A stretch of 64,000 bases of DNA from Austropuccinia psidii (Eukaryota > Basidiomycota > Pucciniomycetes > Pucciniales > Sphaerophragmiaceae): the NCBI GenBank assembly GCA_023105745.1, contig JALGQZ010000006.1, positions 36,597,686 to 36,661,685 of the forward strand. Direction: 5' to 3'. The notes below the pieces were generated by a model that was not told where the DNA came from, ran no database searches, and saw only the letters and a program-made list of their open reading frames with translations. Below, piece by piece: positions 21,900 through 33,671 of the stretch (position 1 is the first letter of the stretch; the number at the start of each line of letters is the position of its first letter). The position numbers and the translations under genes are program-made.

Positions 21900-22800
21900 G
21901 CCATGACATCTGATACTGAGCCACTAGGTGCTATTAAATACCATGAAGTTCAAATTATGCTTAATGAGTAAAGGGCCTGTCCTCCACTATTGAGAAGACA
22001 AGCTTTCCCAGATATCCATAGAGATAGAGAATCATTTGTATCACATATTGATGAGCTAATGAAACCAGGAGTTTTTAGAAAATTCTGGACACAATGAGGA
22101 AGTAAATCTTTAAGACCCTTTAATCATTGATTGGAATAATAATAAATAAAGGATGGTTGGTTATTTTAGAGAATTGAATTCCTATACTATTCCAGGTAGA
22201 TATACAATCCCTATAATTCATGAAGCTTTGACTCAATTACCAAAAGCAATATTCCATACTTCCCTGGATTCACTTAAAGTTTTCCATCATAATGTTCTTA
22301 CACCTAATGCTAGGAGATTTGAGAATGTTTTCTCATTGTGGAATTTATTAATACTATAGGATTCCTTTTGACATTGATAATGCACTATCTCATTATCAAA
22401 GAATGATGAATACCATCTTCCCACATGAACTATCAGAAAAATGGTTAATAATTTATATTGATGATATTACCATTTGTTCAGAGACCTGGAAATTTCACTT
22501 AGAGAGATTTTAATTAGTACTTCATAAAATTCTTCAAGTTAACATGAAAATATCTTTCAAAAGTGCAATTTGTAGTTTCATGAGCTGAAAGCTCTTGGAG
22601 ATGTAGCTTCAGGATTAATTCTTGGTTTCCAAAAAGAGAAATTGGCTGTAGTATTACTGAAAAAATTCCCCAGAACAAAAAGGATGTGATGTGTTTTTTG
22701 GGGTTTGCTAGTTTTGACAGCAAACATCTTGAAAAAATTTCAATCCATGCCAGATCCTTGTGCAGAATTTTTGATCAGAAAACTGCTTTTGAAATGACAT
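21900..22800 (+). pseudogene. Gypsy reverse transcriptase (plus-strand element)
   Basis: The reading proceeds through ILFQLKEAMTSDTEPLGAIK, PCPPLLRRQAFPDIHRD and the palm piece at 22153-22359 (MVGYFRELNSYTIPGRYTIP, PKAIFHTSLDSLKVFHHNVL). The catalytic YIDDITICSETW lies at 22454-22489; YIDD is the active-site box of Gypsy reverse transcriptases. The first catalytic aspartate is in SLDSLK. Downstream, HELKALGDVAS-like and VMCFLGFASF-like segments give the thumb. Stops and frameshifts occur roughly every 100 codons. The order with neighbours (protease, RT, RNase H, integrase, chromodomain) is that of a chromovirus-type Ty3/Gypsy element. Confidence 0.85.
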
Positions 22801-22829
22801 AAGGAAGGATTCAGGCATATGAAAAAATC

Positions 22830-23300
22830 AAGAATTCCTTAATCAATGCACAATTATTATTGATTCCAAATTAGAAACTTCCTTTCAAGCTTTATATTGA
22901 ATCCTTTTGTGAAGGCTTAGGTGCAGCTCTCCATCAAGTTGAAATCGTCAATGAAAAGCCTTATGAAGGTCCAATTTGTTTTATCTAAAGAAAAATCAAT
23001 CCAGCTGATGCCAGATATGGATCTAGCCAAATGGAGTGTGTTTTTTATTTTATGAACTTTGAAAAAATTTGATATTATCTTACTGGTAGTGTGTTTGAGG
23101 TAATTATTTATTCTAATTCCATGGAATCACTTCTTAAGATGAAAACTCCTAACAGACACATGTTAAGATGGCATATTCCTACACAGTAGTACAGGGGTAA
23201 AATGAACATAGTACATAAATCTAGAAATATTGATAGGAATGCTTATTCCTTGAGGAGGTGGGCATTATTCAGTACACCTGATAATTAATCCTATGTTCTT
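22830..23300 (+). pseudogene. Gypsy RNase H (plus-strand element)
   Basis: Segments [20 protein letters not shown], then KINPADARYGSSQMECVFY and MKTPNRHMLRWHI can be read with frame changes. The conserved pattern is the L-Y-I-[DE]-x(4)-G-L-G-A-x-L-x-Q strand, the A-R-Y-G-x-S-Q-x-E-C helix and the R-H-x-L-R-W segment. In this copy the first catalytic aspartate (usual Y-I-D) appears as E. The end reads [15 protein letters not shown]. Confidence 0.75.
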
Positions 23301-23309
23301 GAAAGTGCA

Positions 23310-24480
23310 GAAACCCAGATTCCAATTGAAATAATTAACATCACAGATGTAGGAACAAAATTCTTTGAGGAAGCTATAGAAAGCTACAACAAAGATAAGA
23401 GCTTTTACCTTATTACTTCTCTATTTGAGAAAGATTTCAAAGATTCAGATTTAGCCAATTCTTTGAATTATGTATGAAAAACATCTTATGATAATGGAAA
23501 ACTCCATTTATTTGATGTTATCCTTTATCATAGGTCTAAACACACCTGTTTAATGGTCTTATTTACTAAAATGTTAATTAAAACCATACTACTATCGTGC
23601 CATTACAACATCTATCCTGGAAATCTGTCTTAAGACAGAACAATGCAAAGAATTAAGACAAATGCTTGGTAGTCATCTTGAAGAAAAGATTTCATTGAGT
23701 AATTTCACAGTTGTTACAGGTGTCAAAAGGCCAATAAAGTTCCTGGTAAAATATTTATTTTAACTATCAATATCCAAGAATCAATTACCCCATGGTAAGT
23801 GGTTCATATGGATTTGGTAACTTCCTTACCACCTGATGTTGAGAATAGTCACAATGAATGTCTTTTAATTGTAGACAGATATAGAAAGACTAAAATTATT
23901 TTTACCATGTCATAAATATGACACAGCTATCAAAACAACTCTTTTAATTTGTAATAGAGTCATATCTCATACTGGTCTCTTTAATAATACCAGTAGTGAT
24001 AGAGAACCAAAATTTACTTTAGCCTTATTGACAAATTTGAATAAGCTTTTTGGCACTAAGCTATCATTCCCAACAACTTATCATCCACAAACTGATGGAT
24101 TAGCAGAAATGATTATTCAGAAACTTGAGGAAATGATCAGAAGATTTTGTGCTTATGGCCTGGAGCTCAAAGCTTCTGATGTCTTTATTCATGATTGGTG
24201 TACACCTATACCAATGTTAGAGCTAGCTTATAAGACCTCCATACATTCTTCAACAGTAAAAACTCCTGAAATGTTGGAAAAAGGATGGAATCCCAAACTT
24301 CCAGTTGATACTTTGAAGAAAGACTTTCTAGATATTGATCCAACTTCTTAAAGCTTTAACTTATTTCTTGATAAATTGAAGAATAATGCAAATAAAAGCA
24401 TTACTTATGCTTTTGAATATACAAAGAAAAAATGGAAAAAAATCATAAGACCCCATAATTTGAAGTAGGGGAGTTAATCT
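23310..24480 (+). pseudogene. Gypsy integrase (plus-strand element)
   Basis: The N-terminal zinc-binding region is read around 23580-23720 (CHYNIYPGN, MQRIKTNAW, CYRCQKANK). The catalytic core keeps all three acids: HMDLVTSLPP near 23810, SDREPKFT near 23997 and TDGLAEMIIQKLEEM near 24095. A 107-codon open piece (24028-24351) runs KLFGTKLSFPTTYHPQTDG to KLPVDTLKKDFLDIDP. Past it come FEYTKKKWKKS and FEVGELILASTLSF, the C-terminal DNA-binding part. Several stops break the chain upstream of 24028. In life it would have inserted the cDNA into chromatin. Confidence 0.85.
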
Positions 24481-24689
24481 TAGCTTCAACCTTGAGCTTT
24501 ACTAATATGAAAGGTCCAAAAAAATTGAAATATTCATTTTAAGGACCATTTATCATTGAAGCCCTTTATGGTACAAATGAAGTAAAAGCAGAACTAACAG
24601 GCGAATTGTAAAATAAACATTCAACCTTCTCCATTAGTCTAGCAAAGAATTATACTTAAAGTGATAAAGAATTTTTTACTTTTAGGAAC

Positions 24690-24905
24690 TAAACACCCTT
24701 TGAGGTTCCACTGCTTAATCAAAGTGAAGAGAAAAAAGTGCTAAAAGTCATAAAAGAAAGAAGACTTAGGGGAAATAATGAAATAGAATACTTAGTCAGG
24801 TACAGAAGCCCACAGCATGAAAATAAGTGGCTTTCAGAAAATAAAATACCTTATTCCCAAATGTCTCTCAGAAGATGCAGATATTAGAGGAGACCAATTC
24901 CTCAA
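24690..24905 (+). pseudogene. Chromodomain at the end of plus-strand Gypsy pol
   Basis: The terminal reading VPLLNQSEEKKVLKVIKERR, then NNEIEYLVRYRSPQHENKW and SENKIPYSQMSLRR has the chromodomain layout: a first strand leading to V-L-x-x-R, then E-Y-L-V-[RK]-[YW]-x-x-x-x-x-x-[DE]-x-x-W. Chromodomains at the integrase C-terminus define chromoviruses and direct insertion to heterochromatin. One internal stop (TAG near 24887) precedes RRPIPQ and the end. Confidence 0.75.
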
Positions 24906-25040
24906 TAAAGTTTGAATTGGGTGCTTTACATACTTTTAAATATCTAATAGACAGGCTTTAAAGCTGATTATAGCCCCCCAATTCGATTGTTGCTATACTA
25001 TTCAACGAAGAACCATAGGATATTTCTTGGTTCTAGGTAA
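24906..25040 (+). other. Spacer between chromodomain and LTR A
   Basis: These 135 bp hold no polypurine tract next to 25041, as a true 3' LTR junction would require. The last five bases before the LTR are GGTAA, the same pentamer that flanks the solo LTR at 689-2857. This may be chance or may reflect target preference. Confidence 0.4.
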
Positions 25041-27135
25041 TTTGAGCGTGTGAGTTATGTATGAAATACCCATAAGACCACAGATAGTATTTTATAAATT
25101 GGATTCAGTCAAGAATTTACTTTTAAAATGTTTTCAAAATAAAAAATAATGTAAAATTACTACAACTTTATTTTTGATAAACAAAGTTAGAATTATTATG
25201 TAATTTTTGGACTATACACCAAAGATAACCTAGGTACCTTGTAAGGCATTATGCCTAAAAGTGATTATTTTGACTTTTATTAGAATACTTAAGAATCTCA
25301 CAGTACACTTTCACAATTTAACAAGAATTTTTAAGCTTAAATTTAATGTTAAGTTACATGAGTTTTATAAAAACTTGCATAAATTATGTTGAAATTAAAG
25401 TGTTGGGTTTATATACTGCATTGGCTAAGGATTTTCCATACAGGCTTCAAATCATGAATGAGCTTAATTGAAATGCATTTGAAGCCATTTTGTAGCTTTA
25501 AATTTTATGCAAAAAGGTGGGAGGGGGAAAATGGCAAAATGTGTGAGGGTACCCAGCTTTTGGTATCTTCAAGAGCCCAAATAAGGCTTTCATCCTTATT
25601 TAAGCTTAAGGATTAGGCTCTTATTGAATAATAAATCTTATTAAGGATTATTCAACTTTTTTGAAGGATTTGCAATCTGAAAAAGGGTAAATCCCCATAT
25701 TCAGGCTGGTAATCAAGTCTTCAAGAAATTTCAAGGCTTAATTAAGTTTAAATAAGATTTTAACTAAAGTTAAAAGCTATAGAGCTTTATAAGAAGACAA
25801 GTTTTACTTTTTATTGATATTTTGATGTGAAAAAAGGGAAATAATTTTAAGAATTCATATGAAATTTATTTCTTTATGGATTTGCTTAAAAATGTGACAC
25901 AGCATAAACTTCAATTTTATCTATGTATAAAGTAGATTAAAAGTATTTTTATAGGTAGGATTCTTTGGAATTCAGTCTTAAAAATACCTCTTTTAATTAT
26001 AATTAAAGAAAATTAATATTTCTTCAAAAGCTAATTAAAAATGTTATTTGAAGTATTTCTTGCTTGAAGCTTTACTCTGGTATTCTTCATTAAAAGAATT
26101 TCAACCAAAATATTAATTCATAAAGAATAAATTTGTAATAAATATTCATCAATGAGTATTACAGCTACTTGTAGTTAATAAAAATACTGGTACCTGCAAA
26201 ATAATATTGAAAAGAAGTGAGCTTATGCTAATAACCTTATTTTTGAGTATTTGTTTTCATTTTTAATCTTATAATGCCCTTCATATCAATTATTAAGATG
26301 AGAGCTTCTCTAAAGCTGTAAAAGGAGCCATCTTATCACTCTTTTTGTCCATCATCATCACAATAAATCAATCAGAAATTTTAAAGCAGGTAATATTTCA
26401 TTTGATATAAATTCCTATATTATTTGAGGAATTATTCAGCTATTTTATTGTTTATATATTTTAAAAGAATTAAAATCATATAATTGAGCTTGTGTTGTTT
26501 TAAGCACCAATAATTGATTTCATTATATAAAGGGTTTGTTTCAAACTTTCTTTTAAATCCACAAATTTTTTCTAAAAACTCTCAAAATCATATTTTCTCA
26601 CATAAAACTGTTTTATTTATTTAAAGTATTTTTTTAATTTATGAACACTGATTAATAGTTTAGCTTGTTTATTTGACTTATTGTATTAAATAAGTCTTAT
26701 AAGTAAGTTTTTCTCTTAATTTATTTCTCTTTTTTATCTAGTATTAGTTTTTTCATAGAATTTCTCTATATTAATTATCTCTTCACAGTGTGGGTGGTAA
26801 TTTATTTTATAAATTATATTATTATCAATTATAAGTGGTTAAATATTATTTTCTTCCATATGTCATTGTATCATTAAAAGACTTTATACTTCTTATTATT
26901 ATGATTGTCAGTTAATATAATAATAGTAGAATAAATATAATTCAGTATAATTATGAAGAATTTTTCTCTTATTAAAATATTTCATAATAATAATTCTTTT
27001 TTTAATATAATTGTTTTAATAATTAAATCAGTTTTTGGTTATGATAGTTCATTTGCTTAAATTTTCTAATGAAGCATGTCATTTTGCTTTTTATTTTTGT
27101 TAATTTTATCATAACCTTCATAGAAAAACCTTTCA
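25041..27135 (+). repeat. LTR family A, second copy (2,095 bp)
   Basis: This block matches the reverse complement of 689-2857. Its left end TTTGAGCGTGTGAGTTATG aligns with TGTGAGCCTGTGAGGTATA, the terminal TG having become TT. Its right end CATAGAAAAACCTTTCA aligns with CATAGACAAACTTTACA. It follows the plus-strand Gypsy pol but lacks an adjoining purine tract. The flanks (GGTAA left, TGAGG right) do not match. It may be an independent solo LTR, or the element's own 3' LTR with eroded junctions. Confidence 0.8.
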
Positions 27136-28098
27136 TGAGGAGTCTCTCATAACTGGATCCTATATTAATTCTCCCCTCAATTAACATCTTCTCAATTTTT
27201 TAATTTGATTATTTCAATTTAGCTATAATAAAATTCAAATATACAACTAGTGTGGTATACCATGACATTTCAGCTGAATAAAATTCTTATTTTTATGGTA
27301 ATTATTTATATGAAAGAGGATACCAATAGTATCAAATCACCTTTGAGAGAAAATAACAGTAAAACCAGCATGGAAGAACACAAATTATATATGTTCATTA
27401 AGGAAAATTTACCACAGGTTTGCTCCTCTAGTGTCACCCCACTGCACTATCCAACACAGAATTGTGATGGAAAGTACCCAAATAAAAGACATTTTTCAAT
27501 TTTCTCTGTAAATAATTTTGTATGTATATATATATATCTTAATATTCTTAAATATAAGCAATTGGGTGATTAATATAATCAGAGTAACAATGAGGATGAC
27601 AATTGATAAAAGAGCAGAGTTGTAGGTATAATAGGGGACATAGAAGGTTCAAGTTGTGGAACAAAACACTTTTGATGTATCAATTTTGGGAAATTTCATG
27701 TATTTTTTCTGTAATGAACCACCCAAAGAGGGTATAAGTGTCATTAGATTCCTTAAAATAATTAAATTCTTAATTTTGAATACTGAAATAATTTATTGTT
27801 GAATTGTAAAGGCCATATTACATCAACTTTTCTGTTAATGTGACCCCCAAATTTCTCATTGAATCTGTAGAAATGAATAGTGAGATTGGATGTTGGAAGA
27901 GATATGGTATGTATTAATTTGTTTTATTTTGTTTTTACCTATTAGTTTTGCATATTTGTCCTCTTTTAAGGCAACTCTGCAAGGCCAGTAGTTTTGGAAA
28001 ATTATTTTATTGAAGAGAAAAGGAATGGGAAATGTGAATGTGCTCACTATTTTGGGAGTCTCAGGAAAGGCCAACTGGCAGAGTTCACAACCAGAAAC
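27136..28098. other. Intervening sequence with one unassigned 107-codon frame
   Basis: A plus-strand open frame at 27250-27573 has no family I recognise; its end is low-complexity (ICIYIYLNILKYKQ). A minus-strand frame at 28113-27856 overlaps the transposon end. Neither has upstream context suggesting a real gene. The GC content rises slightly toward 28100. Confidence 0.35.
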
Positions 28099-28146
28099 TA
28101 GCTGACCTGACATGGGTCAGGACACCCTGTCCTGAGCCTGTCCTGA
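28099..28146 (+). repeat. Left terminal inverted repeat of the Tnp2 transposon
   Basis: It begins TAGCTGACCTGACATGGGTC and continues AGGACACCCTGTCCTGAGCC. Its reverse complement recurs at 35728-35775 with five mismatches. It contains an internal dyad (CCTGAC-ATG-GGTCAGG). Confidence 0.88.
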
Positions 28147-30233
28147 GAAATAGGTATGTTTTGGACAATGTCATCATAAACTCATTTATATTTCTGACTG
28201 CACTTGGTACTGAGCCTTCATGCTGGTATTTGTCTTTTTCACTTAAGTTAGAGGGAGTAATTCATTGAAAACAATACAAATAAAACAATTTTGATTACAA
28301 AATAATTCTTTTTACCACATTTTAAATAATACAACCTCAATTCACACAAAAAAAATTACAACATGAAATTAATCCTTCATAAAGAGTATAATATTAGAAA
28401 CCTTGTATATTAGAGAAAGATGTCATAGAGCACGTACAAATATTGTCCTGAAAGAACTACAAAATAAAAACTTCAAGCCCCTAATAATATTCCCAAGCAC
28501 CATTAATAAGAACTATTGTATTTCTTTCCCTTGATTGGTTGTGCTCCAGTGTTTTGTGTGCTGACCTTCATTTGTAACAATGGAATCAAGAGCCTAATGT
28601 ATTAAATTCAATAAGTAAATCAGTAAATAAAGAAATTTCAATAAAACACAACAAACCTCACCTCATTTTGTTTTAATGCTTCCAACCTGGACCTCAAAAT
28701 TTTGAATCTTTTCACCCTTGCATCAAACTGGAGCTTGTTAGGGGTACTTTTTGGAGAAAGGTAACCCATTTCACTCATTCTTTCCCAAAAATAAGCCTCA
28801 GCATTACTTTCTCAGTTTTGTGTGGAACCTGTTGGTTTGATGAGATCCATAAATGAATTCGAGTAAGATAATAAAGTAGAAAAAGGTATGTATATGATTA
28901 TTCAATGCTAAAAGATAGAAAAGCGCAGCCAAATGCCAAATTGAATATTTTTAATATCAATTTTGAGATAAGATATAATGAATAAAAAATCAATATATTG
29001 TGAGCCTGTAAGTGAAGATTAGAAAAGATGAAGTAAGTTGTAAGGAAAAATACGATTATTGAGAAAGGAAAAGACAGCTGATTGATATAAATAACTAATG
29101 AGAATCTGAATATTTATGAGAAATAACAATAGAAAACAAGTGAGGGTCATAAAGAAAGGGAAGAGCTTAGGTGGTAGCTTAAGTTGCTTACAAGACAAAG
29201 GAAATCTCTTATTGTATTCTAACATGGATTCCCTAGCTGTATCTATGTAGAGATAAAATCCACAGCATCTGAATTGATTGCGAAGTTGAGCCGGATTGAG
29301 AATTGCCCTTCTTTCAAGAAACCTCTCTTACTAGTTTATTTTAAGATTGATCTACAAGTATAAAGAATGATAAAGCCTGAGGCGTCAGTGAACATCAATG
29401 AATAAACAAACCATAGTTTGAGCAAGAAAAGAGAACAATGGGAAAGTTAAAGTGAGTACTACTTACATATCTTCGAGTGAAAATGTATATGACTGAGGAT
29501 AAAAAAAAATATTGAGTCTACTGAAATTTTTTCATTTTGTGAATGAAAGTCCATCATATATTAAATACCGCAGTATATCCATTTGAACTGCGGGTTAGGG
29601 TTTAGGGGGTAACCAGCAATCTTTCTTTATCTGTGATCCTTTTGATCTAGCTCATACTTATTTTTTTTGTAAACAATCTCTTGCTTTTTGTTGTTTTTGT
29701 TTTTATTGATATCATGCTTGAAAAATTCATCTTTAGGTTCCTGAATTGTTACATTTAATTAATATAACTCACCAATACCTCAAAGGATTTTGGGGTGTCT
29801 AAGAGTTGTGCAAGGTTGGTTTCATTGTCAGTAATCTTGTTTTTGCCAAATTCATTCATCCTTCATTAAATTCCTTTGTGTAAGCTGAACAATCTCTTTC
29901 AGAAATTAACCATATTCTTCTCACTCATGGCACATGCACATGCATCAAAAACTTCAATCTCATCCAGAATAAATCATATGCAAACTTACCATGATCATTT
30001 TTTTTCCTTTATCTATTTTGGTGAAAATAGTTGAGTCTTTTTTTTAAATTGAAAAAAACTTACATTAACTGAACTACTTGAGTGAATTGCTATAGAACAA
30101 CAAGAACGACTCCCTTTATCATAGAGACCAACATGCAACTAATAATCCGAATATTAATGAAAAAAATTTCTACAGCCAATTATCAACATTAATTCTGAAA
30201 TAACACATAGCTCTAAAGAACACACTCCAAAGA
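28147..30233. other. Left non-coding arm of the Tnp2 transposon
   Basis: This is AT-rich sequence between the left terminal repeat and the transposase start, with no significant frame. It should hold the promoter and subterminal binding sites, but I see no clear repeated motif. A telomere-like GGGTTAGGGTTTAGGGGG occurs once at about 29592-29611. Confidence 0.45.
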
Positions 30234-33127
30234 ATGGAAATTTGCACTTGCAATGATTGCTCACAGTACACCATTACATTACCTGATGGAGGAACCCAAA
30301 AAGGACTGCTTGTTCATTGTAGCACACAAAATAGGCATCTTAGATGTTTGGAAAATCAACAAGCTGATGTTAAACTTTCAAGATTGTTTCCTAATCTTTC
30401 TTTCAACAAAGAAGCAAAAGGTTTTCAGGTGCCTCAACTCAACAAACCAAAGGAGTTAAAGGAGGCCGTAATGGATTCTGAAGAAGATGAATCTTATTCT
30501 GGAAGACAATATCTGATGAAAGAATCAGAGATAGCTTGTAGGTTCCCATCTCAGCTATTATCAAAATGAAAAAATGATTATTTTCTCTGAATCCGATTTG
30601 AATACAGTTTTAGTATTGGAGTATGTGATGTGGCTCCACTTAGAATGTGGTCTCAGTCAACAGAACAGCAAAAGGAACACGATCAAGTTATAATGATATT
30701 GGAATCCATTCATCAACGCCATCAAATTGAAAGTAATCTCCCAAAATCAATACCACATGATATCCGTACCATTGTCAAAAAACTCCAGCTAAATGTATCA
30801 TTTGAGCAATACATATGTTGTTCAGAATTTTATTCTCTCTACGATTCAGAGCTTACCCTGGATAAATGCAGCTATAAATCTTCTCCATCCTCTCAACCAT
30901 GTGGAAACAATCTGTTCCATTCTTGTTGGACACTACCAGACCCCCAAGCAAAAGCATTTTTAAAAGACTTCAAGGTTCCATCTCAAAAATGGTCACAAGG
31001 TCAGGTCCTTCCTAGAAACAAGCCACGCCCAAGAGTTCCTAAGTCAAAATTTGTAACCCAGAGCCTCTCTGAATGGATAAAATGGTTTTTAAATGTACCC
31101 AGCATTGAACAGACAATTGGAGAGTGGAAAGAGCAATTAGAATCTCAACCACCAGAACCAATCTTTGATGTGGGACAGGGATTGATTTGGAAAATAATTT
31201 TTCCAAACAAATTCAACAATAACCACTTGTAATTGGGATTTAGTCTCTTTGTTGATTGGTTAGATCCTCTGCAGAACAAACTTTCAGGTTGTCAAGTCTC
31301 AATGGGTGTAATTGCACTCAATTGCCTCAATCTCCCACCTCGCCTATGTCATCAACCAAAACATACGTTTATTGCAGGGATTATTCCAGGTCCAAATAAG
31401 CCCAAAATGTTGACAATAAAAAATATATTTGTTCCTCTGGTAAACAAGCTTCTCAAATTAAAAAATGGACTTACAATATGTACACCCAAATTTCCTGGAG
31501 GGCGTAAAGTGGTCGTAAAGCTTGAAGCTTTTATTGGTGATGTTGTTGCCACCCACAAAGTTTTGGGTTTTATTTCACACTGTGAAAAAGAATTTTGTAA
31601 CTGTTGTGAAGTAAAAATAAACAAAAGAAAAACGTTGACGTTAGGAAAAAGCCGGCATGGCCAAGAGGTTTGCAATACATCCCACCACTATCATGAATTG
31701 GAGTCGCTAGCAAAAAAAGAAAATTTGGCAAAATCAACAGGAATCAGGTGGTCTGAATTAAACCATTTATCCTATTGGAACCCTGTGTTGAACGTAACGC
31801 TTGGCATAATGCACAATTGGTTTGAGGGTATCCTTCAACATCATTTCAAATACCAATGGGGATTTGGCTTTCAAAAGCAAGATCAGCACCATGACAGCAA
31901 TAATGAGTCCATTTCAGGCTCTGAGGTTATGTGTGTTGCAGAATCAAATGCCCAGTTAAAAAGTGGGAATTTATCCGATTCAATCAAGAGACAGCTCCTC
32001 AGAAACATCCATTTGGTTGTGGTTCCAAAAGGTGTCATGAGAATGCAAAAGCAGCTGGGAGAATCTAAAAGTGGTTCTTTGAAGGCCAGTGAATGGAATG
32101 CCTTGTTTAATGTATATATTCCACTCTCAATTCTTGATATTGCTTACAGCTTTCCACAAGATTCGCTTTTCAATATTGAGCTTTTTTTGATCAACCTATG
32201 TGCACTTGTACAATGTACAAACCTGGTCAGCAGCAAGAAAGCTCAAAACGAAGACAGCCTCAAATTCTCACAGACGTACGAGACATACCAAAAAACATCA
32301 TTCGACCTTTTTGAAAACATCAGACTCCAACCAAGCCACCACTATGCAATGCACTTACCTGACCATATTGATTTGTGGGGTCCTCCATTGGGAGTTTTGG
32401 AATTTTCTGGTGAACAGTTTGTGGGAGTTTTAGAAAGTCTAAAAAGTAACCACTTAATTGGTACATGTCTTGGTATGATTAAATTTAATCTTTGTATTTC
32501 CTACCAGGTGACATGGAGGAAGCATTAATGAAGAAGTTTAGTCAATGGGGAATACTTGAAGTCCAAATGCAAGACATAACAGAACAAGAAAACACAATCT
32601 CCTCAAAATTCTTTCAATTAAAAAATCACATATACAACAGGCTTTTCTCATATCTCAGATCAATCCACCCAAACTTGAGAGACTACTGAGATTTGCCTCA
32701 CCCAAATAATTCTTTTGTGCTTCCGAATTATGAAAAGCCTTTGAAATAAGCTTTTTGGAGAATTGGTATCAATATTTCCTCATTGAAGCCACACAATATA
32801 ATTTATTTTCAAGATAGAAAATCAAACTATGGACAGGTCAGCCATATTATTGACTTGGGCTCCCCAAAGCTTCACAAAGGGCCCCTTATTCTTTTGAAGG
32901 TTCTGAAGAAAATAAACAAAATATCGGAAGAATTTGAGAAATTATATTCTTTTCTTGAATCTTTGAATATAGCTCAAGTTGGAAGTGATGGATCTTATTA
33001 TTTCATACCCATGGAATGAGTCATTAGCGTGGCAGCATATCAAAGATTACCAGCCTGGACTCTAGGGATCTTTAAGCTAAGCTTTTTTGTGCAAAATATA
33101 AACAATTTGGTTGGACTTGAAGATTAA
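30234..33127 (+). pseudogene. Tnp2-like transposase with in-frame stop codons
   Basis: From ATG 30234 one reading frame is maintained to 32460. It is broken only by TGA (30567), TGA (30588) and TAA (31230). After a probable 47-nt intron (GT 32461 to AG 32507) it continues in the next frame to TAA 33127, with further stops at 32687, about 32747 and 33017. The N-terminus has a Cys-rich opening (CTCNDCSQYTITLPDGGTQK). The middle reads LGFSLFVDWLDPLQNKLSG and VTLGIMHNWFEGILQHHFKY, the last resembling the M-H-N-x-x-x-G-x-L-Q-H-H core of Tnp2 proteins. A long C-terminal part ends AAYQRLPAWTLGI. In its active state it would cut and rejoin the terminal repeats. Confidence 0.82.
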
Positions 33128-33671
33128 CCTATGAGGGATGGTTTGTTTCTTTATCACACAATGAGCCCTTAGCCTCTAATTTATTATAGTTAATCTTTGC
33201 TTTTATATATGTGGGTTTTATTTTCTATTCTTATCTGATTCAGAAATGTTTTTTGTTGTATATTTTTATTTGCATTACAATATCATGAAATAAAAACCTA
33301 TAATCTTATCATATTTTTGAAATTGCCACATTGTGCGCTTCTATGCACCACATGATTATATAGGAAATTCCACATTGCCTATTGTTTGACATGGAAAACT
33401 TGTTACAATTGACATTTGATATGTAAAAACATTTTTTTGGGAAATCCATTTCATTCCTCCTATTCTTATCATGTATAAAAAACCAAAACAATAGAAAAAC
33501 AGTTGCACTCAAACATACAATATCACTATATACAGCAGTTGAACTAAAAAAACCATCAGACAAAATATCATATCTACAGCATTTTTATATAAATTATGAC
33601 TATTTAAAGAAGTCAAGCAATAGAAAATCTCTTTCGAAATCTTAATATTTTATAAAATCCAAATGTTTCTT
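33128..33671. other. Convergent intergenic region of the Tnp2 transposon
   Basis: This lies between the ends of the two converging genes. It is AT-rich and holds an AATAAA-like box (ATGAAATAAAAACC near 33285) that could serve polyadenylation. No coding similarity is seen. Confidence 0.4.

Noticed and set aside
27250..27573. 107-codon plus-strand frame as a host gene
   Set aside because: No recognisable domain, low-complexity end, and a location between two transposons; reported only as unassigned.
29592..29611. Telomere-like GGGTTAGGGTTTAGGGGG
   Set aside because: Only about two imperfect units inside a transposon arm; no array, so not a telomere or a convincing interstitial telomeric repeat.
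31352..31675. Minus-strand 107-codon frame
   Set aside because: Antisense to the well-supported Tnp2 transposase frame.
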